DNA of 64,000 nucleotides, from NCBI RefSeq assembly GCF_029168945.1, contig NC_083602.1:68220600-68284599 (forward strand). Direction: 5' to 3'. The notes beneath the pieces are model-generated. The model saw only the letters and a program-made list of their open reading frames with translations, was not told the DNA's origin and did no database searches. Of this stretch, positions 35,723 to 49,620 are shown piece by piece. Position numbers and translations under genes: made by a program. Each line of letters starts with the position of its first letter. Position 1 is the stretch's first letter. This DNA comes from Cannabis sativa (taxonomy: Eukaryota; Streptophyta; Magnoliopsida; Rosales; Cannabaceae).

Positions 35723-37843
35723 ATGGTAAAAGTGTGATTAATTACAGAGAGTTATTAAGAACTAGATGGATGTGTATGAAAGAGTTTTTATGAGATGGGA
35801 TGGTTGTGTGTAAGAAGAGAATTGATGAGACGGGACAGTTGTGTGTAAGGGAAGAGAATAGGGAGCAATGATGAAAACTGAGATTTTTAGAGAGAAACTC
35901 TTCTTTTCTTTTGATGTCTGTTATGTGTCCTCTCAACCTTCCTTTTATAGGAGCTGAGTACATAACCTACCTGTTGGGTTTTGTGCCCTAAATAAAATTC
36001 ATTTCAATATAATCAGATTTACTAACTAATAAAGATCAGAAATCATTCTATGTTGTATGGTTTATATGATTTATTTCATGATTATGTTTAATGTATAAAT
36101 TATATTAAGTCCAGAACATATATAAATATGTATAAATTTGTTCATGATTATAGTGTCGTCAGCACAGTGAAATATAATCATGATTATATGTTCAAAAGTT
36201 CAATTCCCATGATTTGTCAGTTCACTGGATTTAGACTGACATGATAATCAGCGATAAGGTATACTTACACCTTGGATAAGTGTTATGTCCTTTCCAGGGT
36301 ATTGGCAAACTTTACCAGTATCAGATGTATGGAGTATACATTGGAAGGGATTGATATTGATCTTGGATAAGATATCATAAACTTACCGTTATATCTTTCT
36401 AAGTCAATATCAATGGTTGATCTTAGGTCTATGGATCTTAATCCTGATATGGTTAATTTCAACTTAGATGTATTATTTATGTTCTTAGAGGCATTCGTGG
36501 AAGCTAACTTTTGGTTCTGGCAAATATTTACATCTTGGGAATATCGTAGTTCAATTGAGTAGGAGCGCTGATCATAGATATGGTACTATAGCTTTTATAA
36601 GTATTTAAAAGTGAAACGATGATTTCCTTCGAGCTTGACTGAATAGAGATAAATGATTGAGATCTCATTTCAGTAATTATATTAGTTTACTTAAATATCA
36701 TTTATAGATAGCCAAGTGTTTTAAGGATAAAATACATTGAAGGGTAGAATAGTAAATTTGTCCCTATTCAGTGTAGATCATCTATAGAGGATCTTAGACT
36801 ATTAGGATTGTAACAATGGATAATCATAACATTATTATATCGTGGTACATATAGAGCGTTCTATATAATTGAGAGTGCTATTCAATTCTAAATTTATAGT
36901 GGCGCAAGGCGGAATTAATAAGTTAGAGAATTTACTTGGTGAATTCTAGATCTACTTATTGAAAGCTCGGTTATATAGGCCCATGGTCTCCTCACTAGTT
37001 GAGATAATACTGCTTGTAGACTCAGTCAATTAATTTTAATTAATAAATTTTAATTCTAAAATTAAAATATGTCTTATTATTGAATTTTTACTAAGCAATG
37101 ACTTAATTATGAAGAAAAGAGGTTTTGGGGTTAATTTATTAATTAAGAGACTTTTTATGGTCTAATTAATAAATTACATCAATGATAATTTTATTTAGTA
37201 ATTAATTATAATTATTAAATAAATAGTTTTGGCATTTATAGGATTGAATTGGAAAATATTGTATTATTGAAAGAAGAATAAGTGGTTGAAAAAGTGGCAA
37301 AATTGTAACTAGAGATTCGCACTTTAAGTGGACCCTAGTGTGATTTTTGCCCAATATTTTATTCTTTTTTAATTCATATAATTCAGCCCTAAGCCCTAGT
37401 TAAAACACTATAAAAGGAACATGATGCTCTCACTAATCCAACTAATGTCAACTTGACTATTCAACCAACCTGGATAAGAGAGTTCCTTCCTTAGTGATTT
37501 CAGCCTCCTTCATTGTTCTTCCATATTTGAAACCTGGAGTGAATGAGTGCCATGCCCACACATAGAAAGTAAAGTACTCAATCATAGTAAGTAAGACGGT
37601 GGTAACCAAACCCGAAGGAGAGAAAGAGATTCAGGTTTAGATCTTGATAATGCTCTGCTACAGAAATGAATCAAGGGCTAGAGATCTTGAATGGTAGGAG
37701 TCATTATATTCTGCTGCAATCAATGTAAGGTTTTCTTAAACCCTTATGTGTTTATTTCATTGTTTTAGAGATATTCATATTTAGGATGTTAATTCAACAT
37801 ACTTGTTAGTAAATCTAGATCCTGGTAAAATATTCCCAACAAC

Positions 37844-37856
37844 TGGCCTCAGAGCC
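37844..37856 (+). other. Primer-binding site of element F'
   Basis: TGGCCTCAGAGCC begins two nt after the LTR. It differs from the iMet-type TGGTATCAGAGCC at two central positions. Confidence 0.7.
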
Positions 37857-38126
37857 ATGGTAATGATTTACTTTCATGTAATATGGATTTAAACGATGAA
37901 TATTGTTCTTGTGCTGATTTGGATGTGTTCATGTTGGTTTATGTGTTAATTGATGAATGTATGTGAATTACAAAATTTTTCTATGAAAATAATTTTATTT
38001 TCGTTCTGAAAATATTTTATTTGAATTTCTTGTGAAAAATTAAGCAATTTTAGTTTTACAGAATTCGATTCCGATAAAAATTGAAAGAGTTATAAATTTT
38101 GGAAGTTTCGGGTTGAGTTGGTGCAT

Positions 38127-38288
38127 CGAGTGCACCAGGCACTCGGACAAGGTGGCTTCTGCACGCGCGTGACAGGGGACAAAATCCCTATCTGAACTCG
38201 TGTGCCCTGCCCACGTGACCCTGCATCCATCGCCCAGCATGCTGCACATGCCGAGTGACACCCTGCAGCTGACCGAGATTTCTCGGTC
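38127..38288 (+). other. GC-rich leader hairpins, element F'
   Basis: Arms CGAGTGC (38127-38133) and GCACTCG (38139-38145) close a 5-nt loop. A second perfect stem, GACCGAGA (38271-38278) with TCTCGGTC (38281-38288), has a 2-nt spacer. The block contrasts with the surrounding AT-rich leader. Confidence 0.7.
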
Positions 38289-39674
38289 AAGGAAGCTGTA
38301 GGTCTTCCAATCCACGTTCGCATCAGGCATTTTGCAACCTATTTTCAAACCCTAAAATCAAAATAAAATATTATTTTTAATATATTTAAACTTAAATATC
38401 AATTTTAAATTAATATTATTTAATTTTTAATAGATTATTATTAATTCTTTGATATTTTGAGGTTTAAATTTAAAAATTGATTATTTTATTTATAAATTAT
38501 GGTTAGATTTTTTTTTTTTAATTTCTTTAATATTTAGATATTATTTAATTATAAGATCAGATATTTTAATATTAGCCAAATTTTAAATTAAAAGATAACT
38601 TAAACCTTTAAATTTGAAACATTATATTAAAATTATCTTATATGATAAATTAAATAATTAATAAATTTGAAATTAACCTAGATATTTTTATAGATATTCT
38701 AACCATAATATTTTCAAATTCAAAATTGGTTATTTTAAATAATATTTAATTTTTTTTTATAAACTATAAGTTAGAAAAATGATATTTTATATTATTTTAC
38801 TTATCAGACATTTATAAATGATATTTTAAATATTTAAATGACCTAAATATTTTTGTCGAAATTTGAAAAAGGATTAATTTGAGATATTTTTACATATAAT
38901 TAGGATAATTATTATATGTTTATTATTTTATTCTTAAAATAATAATTGCCTAACCATATCTATTTTAAAATTGGTTTATTTTATTATTTTAATTTTATTA
39001 ATTTATAAGAATTGAAAATGATATTGAAAATATCCATTTGGTTATTTTCAAATCATTTATCTTATTAGATATTTAATTTAATTTGATAAAATAATTCGAA
39101 TAAACCTAGATATTTTAAATTAGTTTTATTTTTGAATTTTAAATTTTGAAGAGATATTTAAGGTTATTTTTGTAACAACCCTAATTTTTTAAAATTAGTT
39201 GGTTAGTTAAAAATAATAATTTAATTATATAAATATCTTGCTTCACAATCTGATACATGAACATTGTTTGTTATGTATAATAATCAAAGGGGTATTAATA
39301 ATAAGTCTTATATTATAGGGGGCACAATTTATTAGTGTAAAAAGTTCAGGGGGCAAATATGCTAATTATTCAAATTGCTATGATTAATTTGTTAACAGAT
39401 CTAATGATCTGATTTTAATCATAGTTCAATTGTCAATAGATCTTATAAATAATTTGTAACAGGTAAATTTTGTACTTCTTTCATCTGTGTAAACCTAAAA
39501 ACATGATAGGGCCCATCCAAATCAATTTGACATGTGTGAGCCTATATGTTTGTTTTTGGGCTTAGATGCATATAGGAAGCCCATTAATTTTTAAATATTT
39601 AAATGGACTAGGTTGCTAAAATTATTTAATTTAAGGTTAAATTCAACTCCTTTTGGCCTTGTGTGAGAGTTAGG

Positions 39675-39708
39675 GGGTCATTAGTAGTGGGTACGGCATA
39701 CTGAACCC
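39675..39708 (+). repeat. Shared leader module, copy in F'
   Basis: AGTGGGTACGGCATACTGAA, then CCCAACC. This is the plus-oriented form of the module at 10946 and 14484. Confidence 0.8.
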
Positions 39709-40721
39709 AACCCTCCCTCACATGAACAACTCCAATTGTGAAGGCACATTTGCCTTATTTAAATAGTTGTATTAGGCTAATTATACTTGTTTAACCTAAT
39801 TAAAATTAAATTAGTAACATAATTAATTTTGAAATAAATAAAATTAATTTTTTATTGGATTATTTTAAAATTAATTTAGAAAAACACACTTACTTTAAAG
39901 AAAAGATTCTAGATAGTGAATTCCAGTAACTAATTTATAGTTTCTAATATTTAATTTAGTAGAAAAATATATTTGAGTTGAAAATTAATTTTAATTAATT
40001 AATTTTAGACCAACTTGAGTTAGCATATTTTTCTTAGAACTTAAATAGAATTAATAATTAAGTTAATTTTTTCAAGATACTTAATTATTAATTTCTATTT
40101 CCTGAAATTTAATTAAACAAGTAAAATATATTAAGTTGAAAAGTAATTTATTAATTAATTTTAGATCAACTTAAATTAGAATATTTTTCTTAAATATTAA
40201 ATTAGAATTAATAATTAAGTTGAATTTATACTAGATACTTAATTATTTCTATTTTAATATATTTAATTAAATAGAAAATTATATTTAAGCTGAAATTTTT
40301 TCAATTTTAGGTCAGCTTAAATTAGAATAATTTTTAAAATATATTTTATTTTCATTTAAGAATCATTTCTCACTTAAATTTCGAATTGCATTGATTTTAA
40401 TGTAGATATTTCGAAATTTTTTAATTTTGAAAATTAATTTGTTAATGAATTTTACATCAACTTAAATCAAGTAATTTTCATTAAAGAATTATTTAAAATA
40501 AATAGACTAAAATATATTATATTTTAATTAGAAAATAATTAATTAGTTTATGAATTATCTAGATAGATATTTGTTGGTTATTGTGCCCTAAATAAAACCC
40601 ATTTCAAAATAATCAGATTTACTAATTAATAAAGATCAGAAATTATTTTTTGTTGCATGGTTCACATGATTTATTTCATGATTATATTTAATGTATAAAT
40701 TCTATTAGGTCCAGAACATAT

Positions 40722-42631
40722 TGTTGGGAATTATTTTACCAGGATCTTAGATCTACTCACAAGTATGTTTATTAACATCCTAAATAAGAACTTTCTAAAA
40801 CGATAAAATAAACACATATAAAGTTAAGAAAACCTTACATTGATGCAGCGGAATAAATGTCTCCTTCCACTCAGATCTCTAACCCTTGATTCCTTTCTGT
40901 AGCAGAGTATAATCAAGATCTGAGCCCGAATGTCCTTCTTCTTCAAGTTTGATCCTTCACAGTCTTCCAATCTATGATTGAGTTACTGCTTGCTGTGTGT
41001 GGGCACTCACTCTTTCACTAGGGTCACGAAAAAGATGAAGGGAAAAGAGAGAGAGGTATTTCGGCCAAGGAATAGAAAGTGGGAAGGCTCAATTTTTCTG
41101 AAGAGAGAAATTTCTGTCAGATTACTAATGAAAGCATGTTATGTGACTGAGCCATCACTTTCTATTTATAGGCAACTACTAGGCTTAGGTTAGGATTTAT
41201 TTGGCATTAAAATAATGAAAATATTAATTTGAAAAAGCTATTTAAGTGGCCGGCCATATGGTGTTATTGGGCCTCACTTAATTTTGCAATTTTATCAAAT
41301 TTTATCTCTATTTTCTCAAAAACGCCAATTTTCCAATTCTAACCTTTTAAATGCCAAAACTAATTATTTAATAACTAAAATAGATTATTAAATAATATTG
41401 TCATTTAATTTAATTATTAATTAGACATATAAAGTCCATTAATAAATAAATAAACCTAGAAAACTCTTTTCTTTACAATTTCACCCCTGCTTAGTGAAAA
41501 TTCATAAAATCAGACATAGTCTAACTTTAGAATTATAATTGACCAATCACAAATCAATTAATGAGTCTTACAAGCAGAATGTTCTCAACTAGAATGGGGA
41601 CCATGGATCTATATGCTGAGCTTCCAATAAGTGAACCAAATTTACCAAGTAAATTCCTACTTATTAATTCTTCGTTGAATCCACTCTTAGAACTTAGAAT
41701 TGCACTCTCAGACTTATATAGAGCATATTGTATGTTTCACGATACCAATATAATATCTCATTTAACCATTGTTATAATCTTATTGTGATTTAAAGATCCT
41801 CTATATAGATGATTTACATCGAGATGGGATTTTTTTTACCGTTCTCACCCCTCAATGTATTTTGCCCCTTAAAGCACTTAGCTACCTGTAAATGGTGTTT
41901 AGTGATCTAATGATTAGTCAGTTAAACAAGAGCTCATCCATTTACTTCTATTTGCTAAGCTCGAAGGGAATCATCACTTAACTTCTATACACCAGTAGAA
42001 GCTATAGATTCCATATTTATGTTCAGCACTCCCACTCAATCATACTATCATGTTCTCGAAATATACGTATCACCCTGACCCGAAAGTAGGCTTAACTAAT
42101 AAATCTAAGAACATGAATAACACTCCTGAGTTGAGCCCAAGCATATCAGGATTTAGATTCTTTTAATCTTAAGATCAACTACTGATATTGACTTGGAAAG
42201 ATATGTATAACGGTAAGTTTGTAATATCTTAACTTAGTTGCAATATCGGTCCAGTCCAATGTATACTCCATACATTCGAAACTAGTATACTTTACTAATG
42301 TCCTGGAAAGAACATAACACTTACTCCAAGTATAAGTACACATCATCGCTGATTATCACATTAGTGTAAATCCAATAACACTGATGAAACAGGGACCAAA
42401 ACTTTTGATTCATATGATCACAATCACATTCCACTGTGTTGACGATACTGTAATTGTGAATAAACATATGATATGGATTTAACTGATTTTGTGTGTATGA
42501 ATGTAATAAACATATTAAACATATTAAACCATTAGCATGTAAAATTCATGCAAACATCAATCACTTCAAATTTCTTATATTGATAACTAATCAGATTGTA
42601 AAGAGTTTTATTTAGGGCATAAAACCCAACA
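40722..42631 (-). mobile_element. Solo LTR inside element F's LTR, minus orientation
   Basis: The 1910-bp insert runs from TGTTGGGAATTATTTTACC to AAAACCCAACA, with a perfect TSD CATAT at 40717-40721 and 42632-42636. It is closest in wording to the LTRs of element E (for example TTGATGCAGCGGAAT and GGAAAGATAT segments) and has no internal region. Confidence 0.93.
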
Positions 42632-44349
42632 CATATGTATTTGTTCATGATTATAGTGTTGTCAGCACAGTGGAATATATCATGATTATATGTTCGAAAG
42701 TTTAATTCCCTAATTTGTCAGTTCACCGGATTTAGACTGGCATGATAATCAGTGATAGGTATGCTTACACCTTAGATAAGTGCTATGTCCTTTCCAGGGC
42801 ATTGGCAAAGTTTACCAGTATCCGATGTATGGAGTATACATTGGAAGGGACCGATATTGAACTTGGATTAGATATGATAAATTTACCATAATATCTATTC
42901 AATTCAATATCACCTAGTTGATCCTAGATCAAATGATCTTAATCCTGATACGGTTCGGTTCGATCTCAAGAGTATTATTCGTGTTCTTTGATTTGTTAGT
43001 TAAGCCTACTTTTTGGTCAGGGTGATACGTACATTTTGGGAACACGATAGTACAATTGAGTGGGAGCGCTAAACATAGATATGGAATCTATAACTTTTAT
43101 AGGTATTTAGAAGTGAAACAATAATTTCCTTTGAGCTTGCTAAATAGAGATAAATGATTGAGATCTCATTTTAGTGATTATATTATTTCACTAAAATATC
43201 ATTTATAGGTGGCCAAGTGTTTTAAGGATAAAATACATTGAAAGGGTGTAACGATAATTTTATTCCTATGCAATGTAGATCATCTATAGAGGATCATTGA
43301 TTATTGGGATTATAACAATGGATAACTGATAGCGTATCTATATCGTGGAACATATAGAACGAGTTCAATTCCAAGTTCTATGGGTGGATGAAACAAGGAA
43401 TTAATAAGTCAGTGAATTTACTTGGTAAATTCTAGGACTGCTTATTGGAAGATCAGTTATATAGGCCCATGGTCCCCATACTAGTTGAGACCATACTACT
43501 TGTAAGATTCAGTTAATTGATTTTAATTAATCAATTATAATTTTAAAATTAGACTATGGCTAGTTTATGAATTTTCACTAAGCAATGGCTTAATTGTGAA
43601 GAAAAGAGATTCTAGGTTTTATTTATTAATTGGAAGACTTTATTATGTCTAATTAATAAATATATTAAATGGAAATTTTATTTGATAATTAATTTTAATT
43701 ATTAAATAATTAGTTTTGGCATTTAAATAGTTAGAATTAGAAAAGTGACATTTTTGAGAAAATAAGGAAAAATTGTCAAAAGTGGAAAAATTCTCTAGTG
43801 GGGCCCATTAGTATGGCCGGCCACTATAGATGGAATTTAGACTTATTTTTTTTATTATTTTAACGACTAGAAATTCCTAACCTAAACCTAGGTGGTTACC
43901 TATAAATAGATAGTGATGGCTCACATTTAATGAATGATGAAATTTCTTGTCTTCAGAAAATTGAGCCTCCTACCTATAGCCGAAACCACTTCCTCTCTTT
44001 TCTTCTTCATAATTTCGAACCTTGAGTGATAGAGTGAGTGCCCACACACATCAAGTGGTATCTCAATCATAGTGTGTAAGACTGTGAAGAATCCAATCAA
44101 CAAGAAGGAGAATCGGGCTCAAGGAAGGAGAGAAAGAGATTCAGGTTCAGATCTTGATAATGCTCTGGTACAGAAAGGAATCAAGGGCTAGAGATCTGAA
44201 CGGAAGGAGTCATTATATTCCGCTGCACCCAATGTAAGATTTTCTTAAACCTTTATGTGTTTATTTCATTGTTTTAGAAATTCATATTAGGATGTTAATG
44301 AAACATACTTGTTAGTAAATCTAGATCCTGGTAAAATATTTCCAACAAC

Positions 44350-44362
44350 TGGCCTGAGAGCC
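44350..44362 (+). other. Primer-binding site of element F
   Basis: TGGCCTGAGAGCC, two nt after the LTR end. It has one further change against the F' version. Confidence 0.6.
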
Positions 44363-44625
44363 ATGGTAATGATTTACTTTCATGAAATATAAATTAAAAC
44401 GATGATTTGTGTTGATTTGGATAGTTTCATGTTGGTTTATGTGCTTATTTGATGAATGTATGTGTTGTAAGAAATTTTTCCATGAAAAATATATATATTT
44501 TTTTTCTAAAAATATTTTATTTGGATTCCTTGTGAAAAATTAAGCAACTTTCGTTTTTACGGAACTTAATTCCGATTAAAAATGAGAGAGTTATGGAGGT
44601 TCGAAAAATCGGGTCCATTGGGTGT

Positions 44626-44657
44626 CGAGGGTGGTGCTCATGCGCACCAGACCCTCG
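44626..44657 (+). other. GC-rich leader hairpin, element F
   Basis: Outer arms CGAGGGT (44626-44632) and ACCCTCG (44651-44657), inner arms GGTGC (44633-44637) and GCACC (44644-44648). It sits at the same place as CGAGTGC/GCACTCG of F', with different bases on both sides of the stem. Confidence 0.7.
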
Positions 44658-46252
44658 GACAAGAAGGTCTGCGCGCGCGGATTTCAGACAGTTTTTGTCT
44701 AAATGCTTGGTCAGCTCACCTGCTTCGGACATGGGACACGCGCGCCAGGGATGCTGCATGTGACCGAGAAACCTCAGTCAAGCACCCTGGGTTTTCTCCC
44801 TTCCGCGCGCGTAAGGCTCTTTTTGCAGCCTCGAGGCCTACTGACAACCAACACCTATTTTGCATTTTTTGTGGGATTTTTTCCCAAAATTCGATTTTTT
44901 CTAATTTTCAAACCCCAAAATCAAAATAAAATATTATTTTTAATATATTTGAACTTAAATATCATTTTTTAAATTAATAATATTTATTATTTAATAGACT
45001 ATTATTAATTTTGATATTTTGAGGTTTAAATTTAAAAATTGATTATTTTATTTTTTAAATTATGGTCAGATTTAAAAATTTGTTAATTTCTGTTATAATT
45101 ATATATTATTTAATTATAAGATCAGATATTTTGATATTTGACATATTTTAAATTAAAAGATAACTTTATCTTTTTTATTTGAAATATTATATTAAAATTA
45201 TCTTAAATGATAAATTAAATAATTAATATAAATTTGAAATCAACCTAGATATTTTTATAGATATTCTAACCATAATATTTTCAAATTCAAAATTTGTTAT
45301 TTTGTTAAATATTTAATTGTTTATAAATTATAAGTTTGAAAAATGATATTTTTTTTATATCATTTAACTTATTAGAATTTTATAAATTATATTTTAAATA
45401 TTTAAATAACCTAGATATTTTTGTAGAAATTTGAATAATGCTTAATTTGAGATATTTTGACATATAGTTAGGATAACTATTATTTATTTATTATTTTATT
45501 CTTAAAATAATAATTATCTAACCACATCTATTTTAAAATTGGTTTATTTTATTATTTTAATTTTATTAAATTATAAGATTAGAAAATGATATTGAAAATA
45601 TTATTTTTCAAATCATTTATCTTATTTGATATTTAATTTAATTTGATAAAATAATTCAAATAAACCTAGATATTTTAAATTAGTTTTTCATTTTTGAATT
45701 TTAAATTTTGATGAGATTTTTAAGGTTGGTTTTAACAACCCTAAATTTTCAAAATTTAGTTGGTTAGTTTAAAATAATAATTTTATTATATTAATATCTT
45801 ATTTCACATCTGTTACATGGACAATGTTTGTTTACTTATATTGTTTATTCAAACTTTTTTTAACAAACCTATTATTTATTTGATCTAAATTGCTATGATT
45901 AACTTGTTGACAGATCTAATGATCTGATTTTAATTATAGTCCAATTGTCAATAGATCCTATAAATAATTTGTAACAGGTAAATTTTGTACTTCTTTCATC
46001 TGTGTATACCCAGTAACATGATAGGGCCCATCCAAATCATTTGACCTGTGTGAGCCTATATGTTTGCTATTGGGCTTAGATGCATATATGAAGTCCATTT
46101 AAGTTTTACTAAGTAAATGGACTAGGTTGCTAAAATAAAATTTCACATAAGTAATTTTATTTAGGCCCAATTAGAATTGGGCTTATTAAATGAATAACAA
46201 TTATTTATTTAATGGTTAAATTTCTCTCCTTTGGGTCTTGTGTGAGAGTTAG

Positions 46253-46297
46253 GGGCCAATAGCAGTGGGTACGACATACTGAACCCAACCCTCCCTC
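46253..46297 (+). repeat. Shared leader module, copy in F
   Basis: GGGTACGACATACTGAACCC with GGGGCCAATAGCAGT before it: the same module as in B, E and F'. Confidence 0.8.
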
Positions 46298-47716
46298 ACA
46301 TGAACCACCCCAATTGTGAATGCCCATTTGCCTTATTTAAATAATTGTATTAGGTTAATTATATTAGTCTAACCTAATTAAAATTGAATTAGCAACATAA
46401 TTAACTTTTAAAATATATGAAATTTATTTTTCATTTAATATTTTAAAATTAATTTTAGAAAAATACTTAGTTAATGAGATATATTCTAGATAGTTATTTC
46501 TAGTGACTAATTATATTTTCTAATATTTAATTAGGAAAATATTTTAAGTTGAAAATTAATTATTTATTTTTAATTAATTTTGGACCAAATTAAATTTAGA
46601 ATATTTTTTCTAGTATTAAATTAGAATTAATAATTAAGTTTATTTTATACTTGATTATTTAATTCTTGTATTTACTACATTCAATTAAATTGAAAATTAA
46701 ATATTTAAGCTGATTTCATTCTTGATACTTAAATATTATTATTTTCAGAATATTTATTTAAATAGAAAATTATTTTAAGTTGGAAATTTTAATTTCAGAA
46801 TAACTTAAATTTGAATAATTTTCATTATATATTTTATTTTTATTTTATTAATTTTTTTTTTCGAAATTGCATTTTTTATTTAAATGCAGAAAAAATTTGT
46901 TTTTTTTTTTTAAAAAATAGATTAAAGTTGAAAATTAATTATTTTAATTTTATACCAACTTAAATCATTATATTTTTCATTTAAATGATTAATTAAAATA
47001 TATTATTATTAGAAAATGAATTAATTAGTCAATGAAAGTCTAGATAGTTATTGTCTGTTTGCTTGAAGTATTTTTCTAGTGATATTTAATTAAATAGAAA
47101 ATTAATATTTAAGTTGATTTTTATCATGAACCTTAAATATTTGATAATTTTCTTAATATTTAATTAAATAAAAAAATTATATTTGTGTTGAAAATTAATT
47201 TTTAATTAATTTTGGATCAACATAAATTAGAATAATTTTTTTCAGGTTTTATTTTATTTTATTTTATAGCATTTTTTTTTTCAAAAATTGTATTTTTTTT
47301 TTAAATACATTAGTTTTCGAAATGCAATATATATTTATAGAAAATTAAATTTGAGTTGTAAGTTAATTTAAATTAATTTTGATACAACTTAAATTGAATA
47401 ATTTTTTAAATATTTATTGAAAATTATTACTAAGATGGAAAATAATTCATTTTATTTTTCATATCCATCTAAGTATAATTTTATAAATATTAAATTAAAA
47501 TTTATATTTAGAATTTTATTCTAAATTGGTAATTTTAATTAAATAAATATATATTAAAATAAATAGATTAAAATAAGTATCAAAGAAAATACAACTGTTT
47601 AAAATAATGAGGTTTTAGTTATAAGGATATTCGATCTCCATTATTGGTCTTACAATAGTTAAATGTTTTCAATATAACCTCGAGACGCTAGACTTCGTCC
47701 CCCTTATGGATGGTTA

Positions 47717-49607
47717 TATTGGAATTTATTTTACCAGGATCTTAGATCTACTCACAAGTATGTTGTTTAACACCCTAAATATGAACTTTCTAAAACGGTA
47801 AAATAAACATATATAAAGTTAAGAAAACCTTACATTGATGCAGCGGAATTAATGTCTCCTTCCACTCAGATCTCTAACCCTTGTATCCTTTCTGTCGCAG
47901 AGTATAATCAAGATCTGAGCCCGAATGTCCTTTTTTGAGTTTGATCCTTCACAGTCTTCCAATCTATGATTGAGTTACTGCTTGCTGTGTGTGGGCACTC
48001 ACTCTTTCACTAGAGTCGAAATTTTAGGAGAGGAAAAGAGAAGAGGTTTTCGGCCAAGGTATAGAAAATAGGGAAGGCTCAGTTTTTCTGAAGAGAGAAA
48101 TTTCTGTCAGAAGATGTTATGAAAACTTGTGATATGACTGAGCCATCACTTTCTATTTATAGGCAACTACTAGGTTTAGGTTAGGAATTATTTGGCATTA
48201 AAATAATGAAAACATCAATTTGAATTTCCACAATTAGTGGCCGACCATGGTGTGATAATGGGCCCCACTTGATTTTGCAGTTTTAACACATTTTATTTCT
48301 ATTTTCTCAAAAACGCCAATTTTCCAATTCTAACCATTTAAATGCCAAAACTAATTATTTAATAACTAAAATAGATTATTAAATAATATTGTCATTTAAT
48401 TTAATTATTAACTAGACATATAAAGTCCATTAATAAATAAATAAACCTAGAATCTCTTTTCTTTACAATTTCATCCCTGCTTAGTGAAAATTCATAAATT
48501 AGACATAGTCTAACTTTAGAATTATAATTGATCAATCACGAATCAATTAATGAGTCTTACAAGCAGAATGTTCTCAACTAGAATGGGGACCATGGATCTA
48601 TATGCTGAGCTTCCAATAAGTGAACCAAATTTATCAAGTAAATTCCTACTTATTAATTATTCGTTGAATCCACTCTTAGAACTTAGAATTGCACTCTCAG
48701 ACTTATATAGAGCATATTATATGTTCCACGATATCAATATGCTATCTCATTTAACTATTGTTATAATCTTATTGTGATTTAAAGATCCTCTATATAGATG
48801 ATCTACATCGAGATGGGATAATTTTACCGTTCTCACCCCTCAATGTATTTTGCCCCTTAAAACACTTAGCTACCTGTAAATGGTGTTTAGTGATCTAATA
48901 ATTAGTCAGTTAAACAAGAGCTCATCCATTTACTTCTATTTGCTAAGCTCGAAGGGAATCATCACTTGACTTCTATATACCAGTAGAAGCTATAGATTCC
49001 ATATTTATGTTCAGCACTCCCACTCAATCATACTATCATGTTCCCAAAATATACGTATCACCCTGACTCAAAAGTAGGCTTAACTAATAAATAAAAGAAC
49101 ATGAATAGCACTCCTGAGTTGAGCCTAAGCATATGAGGATTTAGATTCTTTTAATCTTAAGATCAACTACTGATATTGACTTGGAAAGATATATAATGTT
49201 AAGTTTGTAATATCTTAACTTAGTTGCAATATCGGTCCAGTCCAATGTATACTCCATACATTCGAAACTAGTATACTTTACTAATGTCCTGGAAAGAACA
49301 TAACACTTACTCCAAGTGTAAGTACACATCATCGCTGATTATCACATTAGTGTAAATCCAAAACACTGATGAAACAGGAACTTATTCTTTTGATTCATAT
49401 GATCACAATCACATTCCACTGTGTTGACGATACTGTAATTGTGAATAAACATATGATCTGGATTTAACTGATTTTGTGTGTAAAAGTAATAAACATATAT
49501 TAAACCATTAGCATGTAAAATTCATGCAAACATTAATCACTTCAAATTTCTTATATTGACAACTAATCAGATTGTAAAGAGTTTTATTTAGGGCATAAAA
49601 CCTAACA
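47717..49607 (-). repeat. 3' LTR of element E
   Basis: 1891 bp. The outer edge is TATTGGAATTTATTTTACC and the inner edge is CCTAACA next to the purine tract. It is nearly identical to 55892-57785. Antisense ORFs of 75 and 63 codons are shared with the other LTR and are not considered genes. Confidence 0.9.
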
Positions 49608-49620
49608 AACTCCCACTTGC
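49608..49620 (-). other. Polypurine tract of element E
   Basis: On the minus strand GCAAGTGGGAGTT directly precedes the 3' LTR. This is the position of plus-strand priming in Copia-type elements (AAGTGGGAG). Confidence 0.75.

Larger units (their letters stand above)
35972..40571 (+). mobile_element. Element F': 5' LTR and leader, interrupted by element F
   Basis: The LTR is 35972-37841 (TGTTGGGTTTTGTGCCC to TATTCCCAACA). A PBS at 37844-37856 (TGGCCTCAGAGCC) follows, then about 2.7 kb of AT-rich leader collinear with those of E, F and B. At 40572 the leader is cut by the start of element F's LTR. The simplest reading is that F jumped into F' and the remainder of F' lies beyond the window. Its own left TSD would be CTACC (35967-35971). 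Confidence 0.8.

Noticed and set aside
41561..41788. A 75-codon ORF shared by LTRs at 41561, 48550 and 56728, and a 63-codon ORF at 49141 and 57319
   Set aside because: Same reason: LTR sequence shared between copies, with no domain and no start or promoter logic.
35972..44347. A complete element with LTRs at 35972 and 40572
   Set aside because: There is no purine tract before 40572, the leader is cut mid-sequence, and the second LTR is followed by its own PBS and leader. Two nested elements explain this better.
44582..44929. ORFs of 80-115 codons in the GC-rich leader blocks (also 12033-12344 and 38040-38348)
   Set aside because: Open frames are expected where GC content rises in a stop-rich background. 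The frames are not homologous between copies although the hairpins are.
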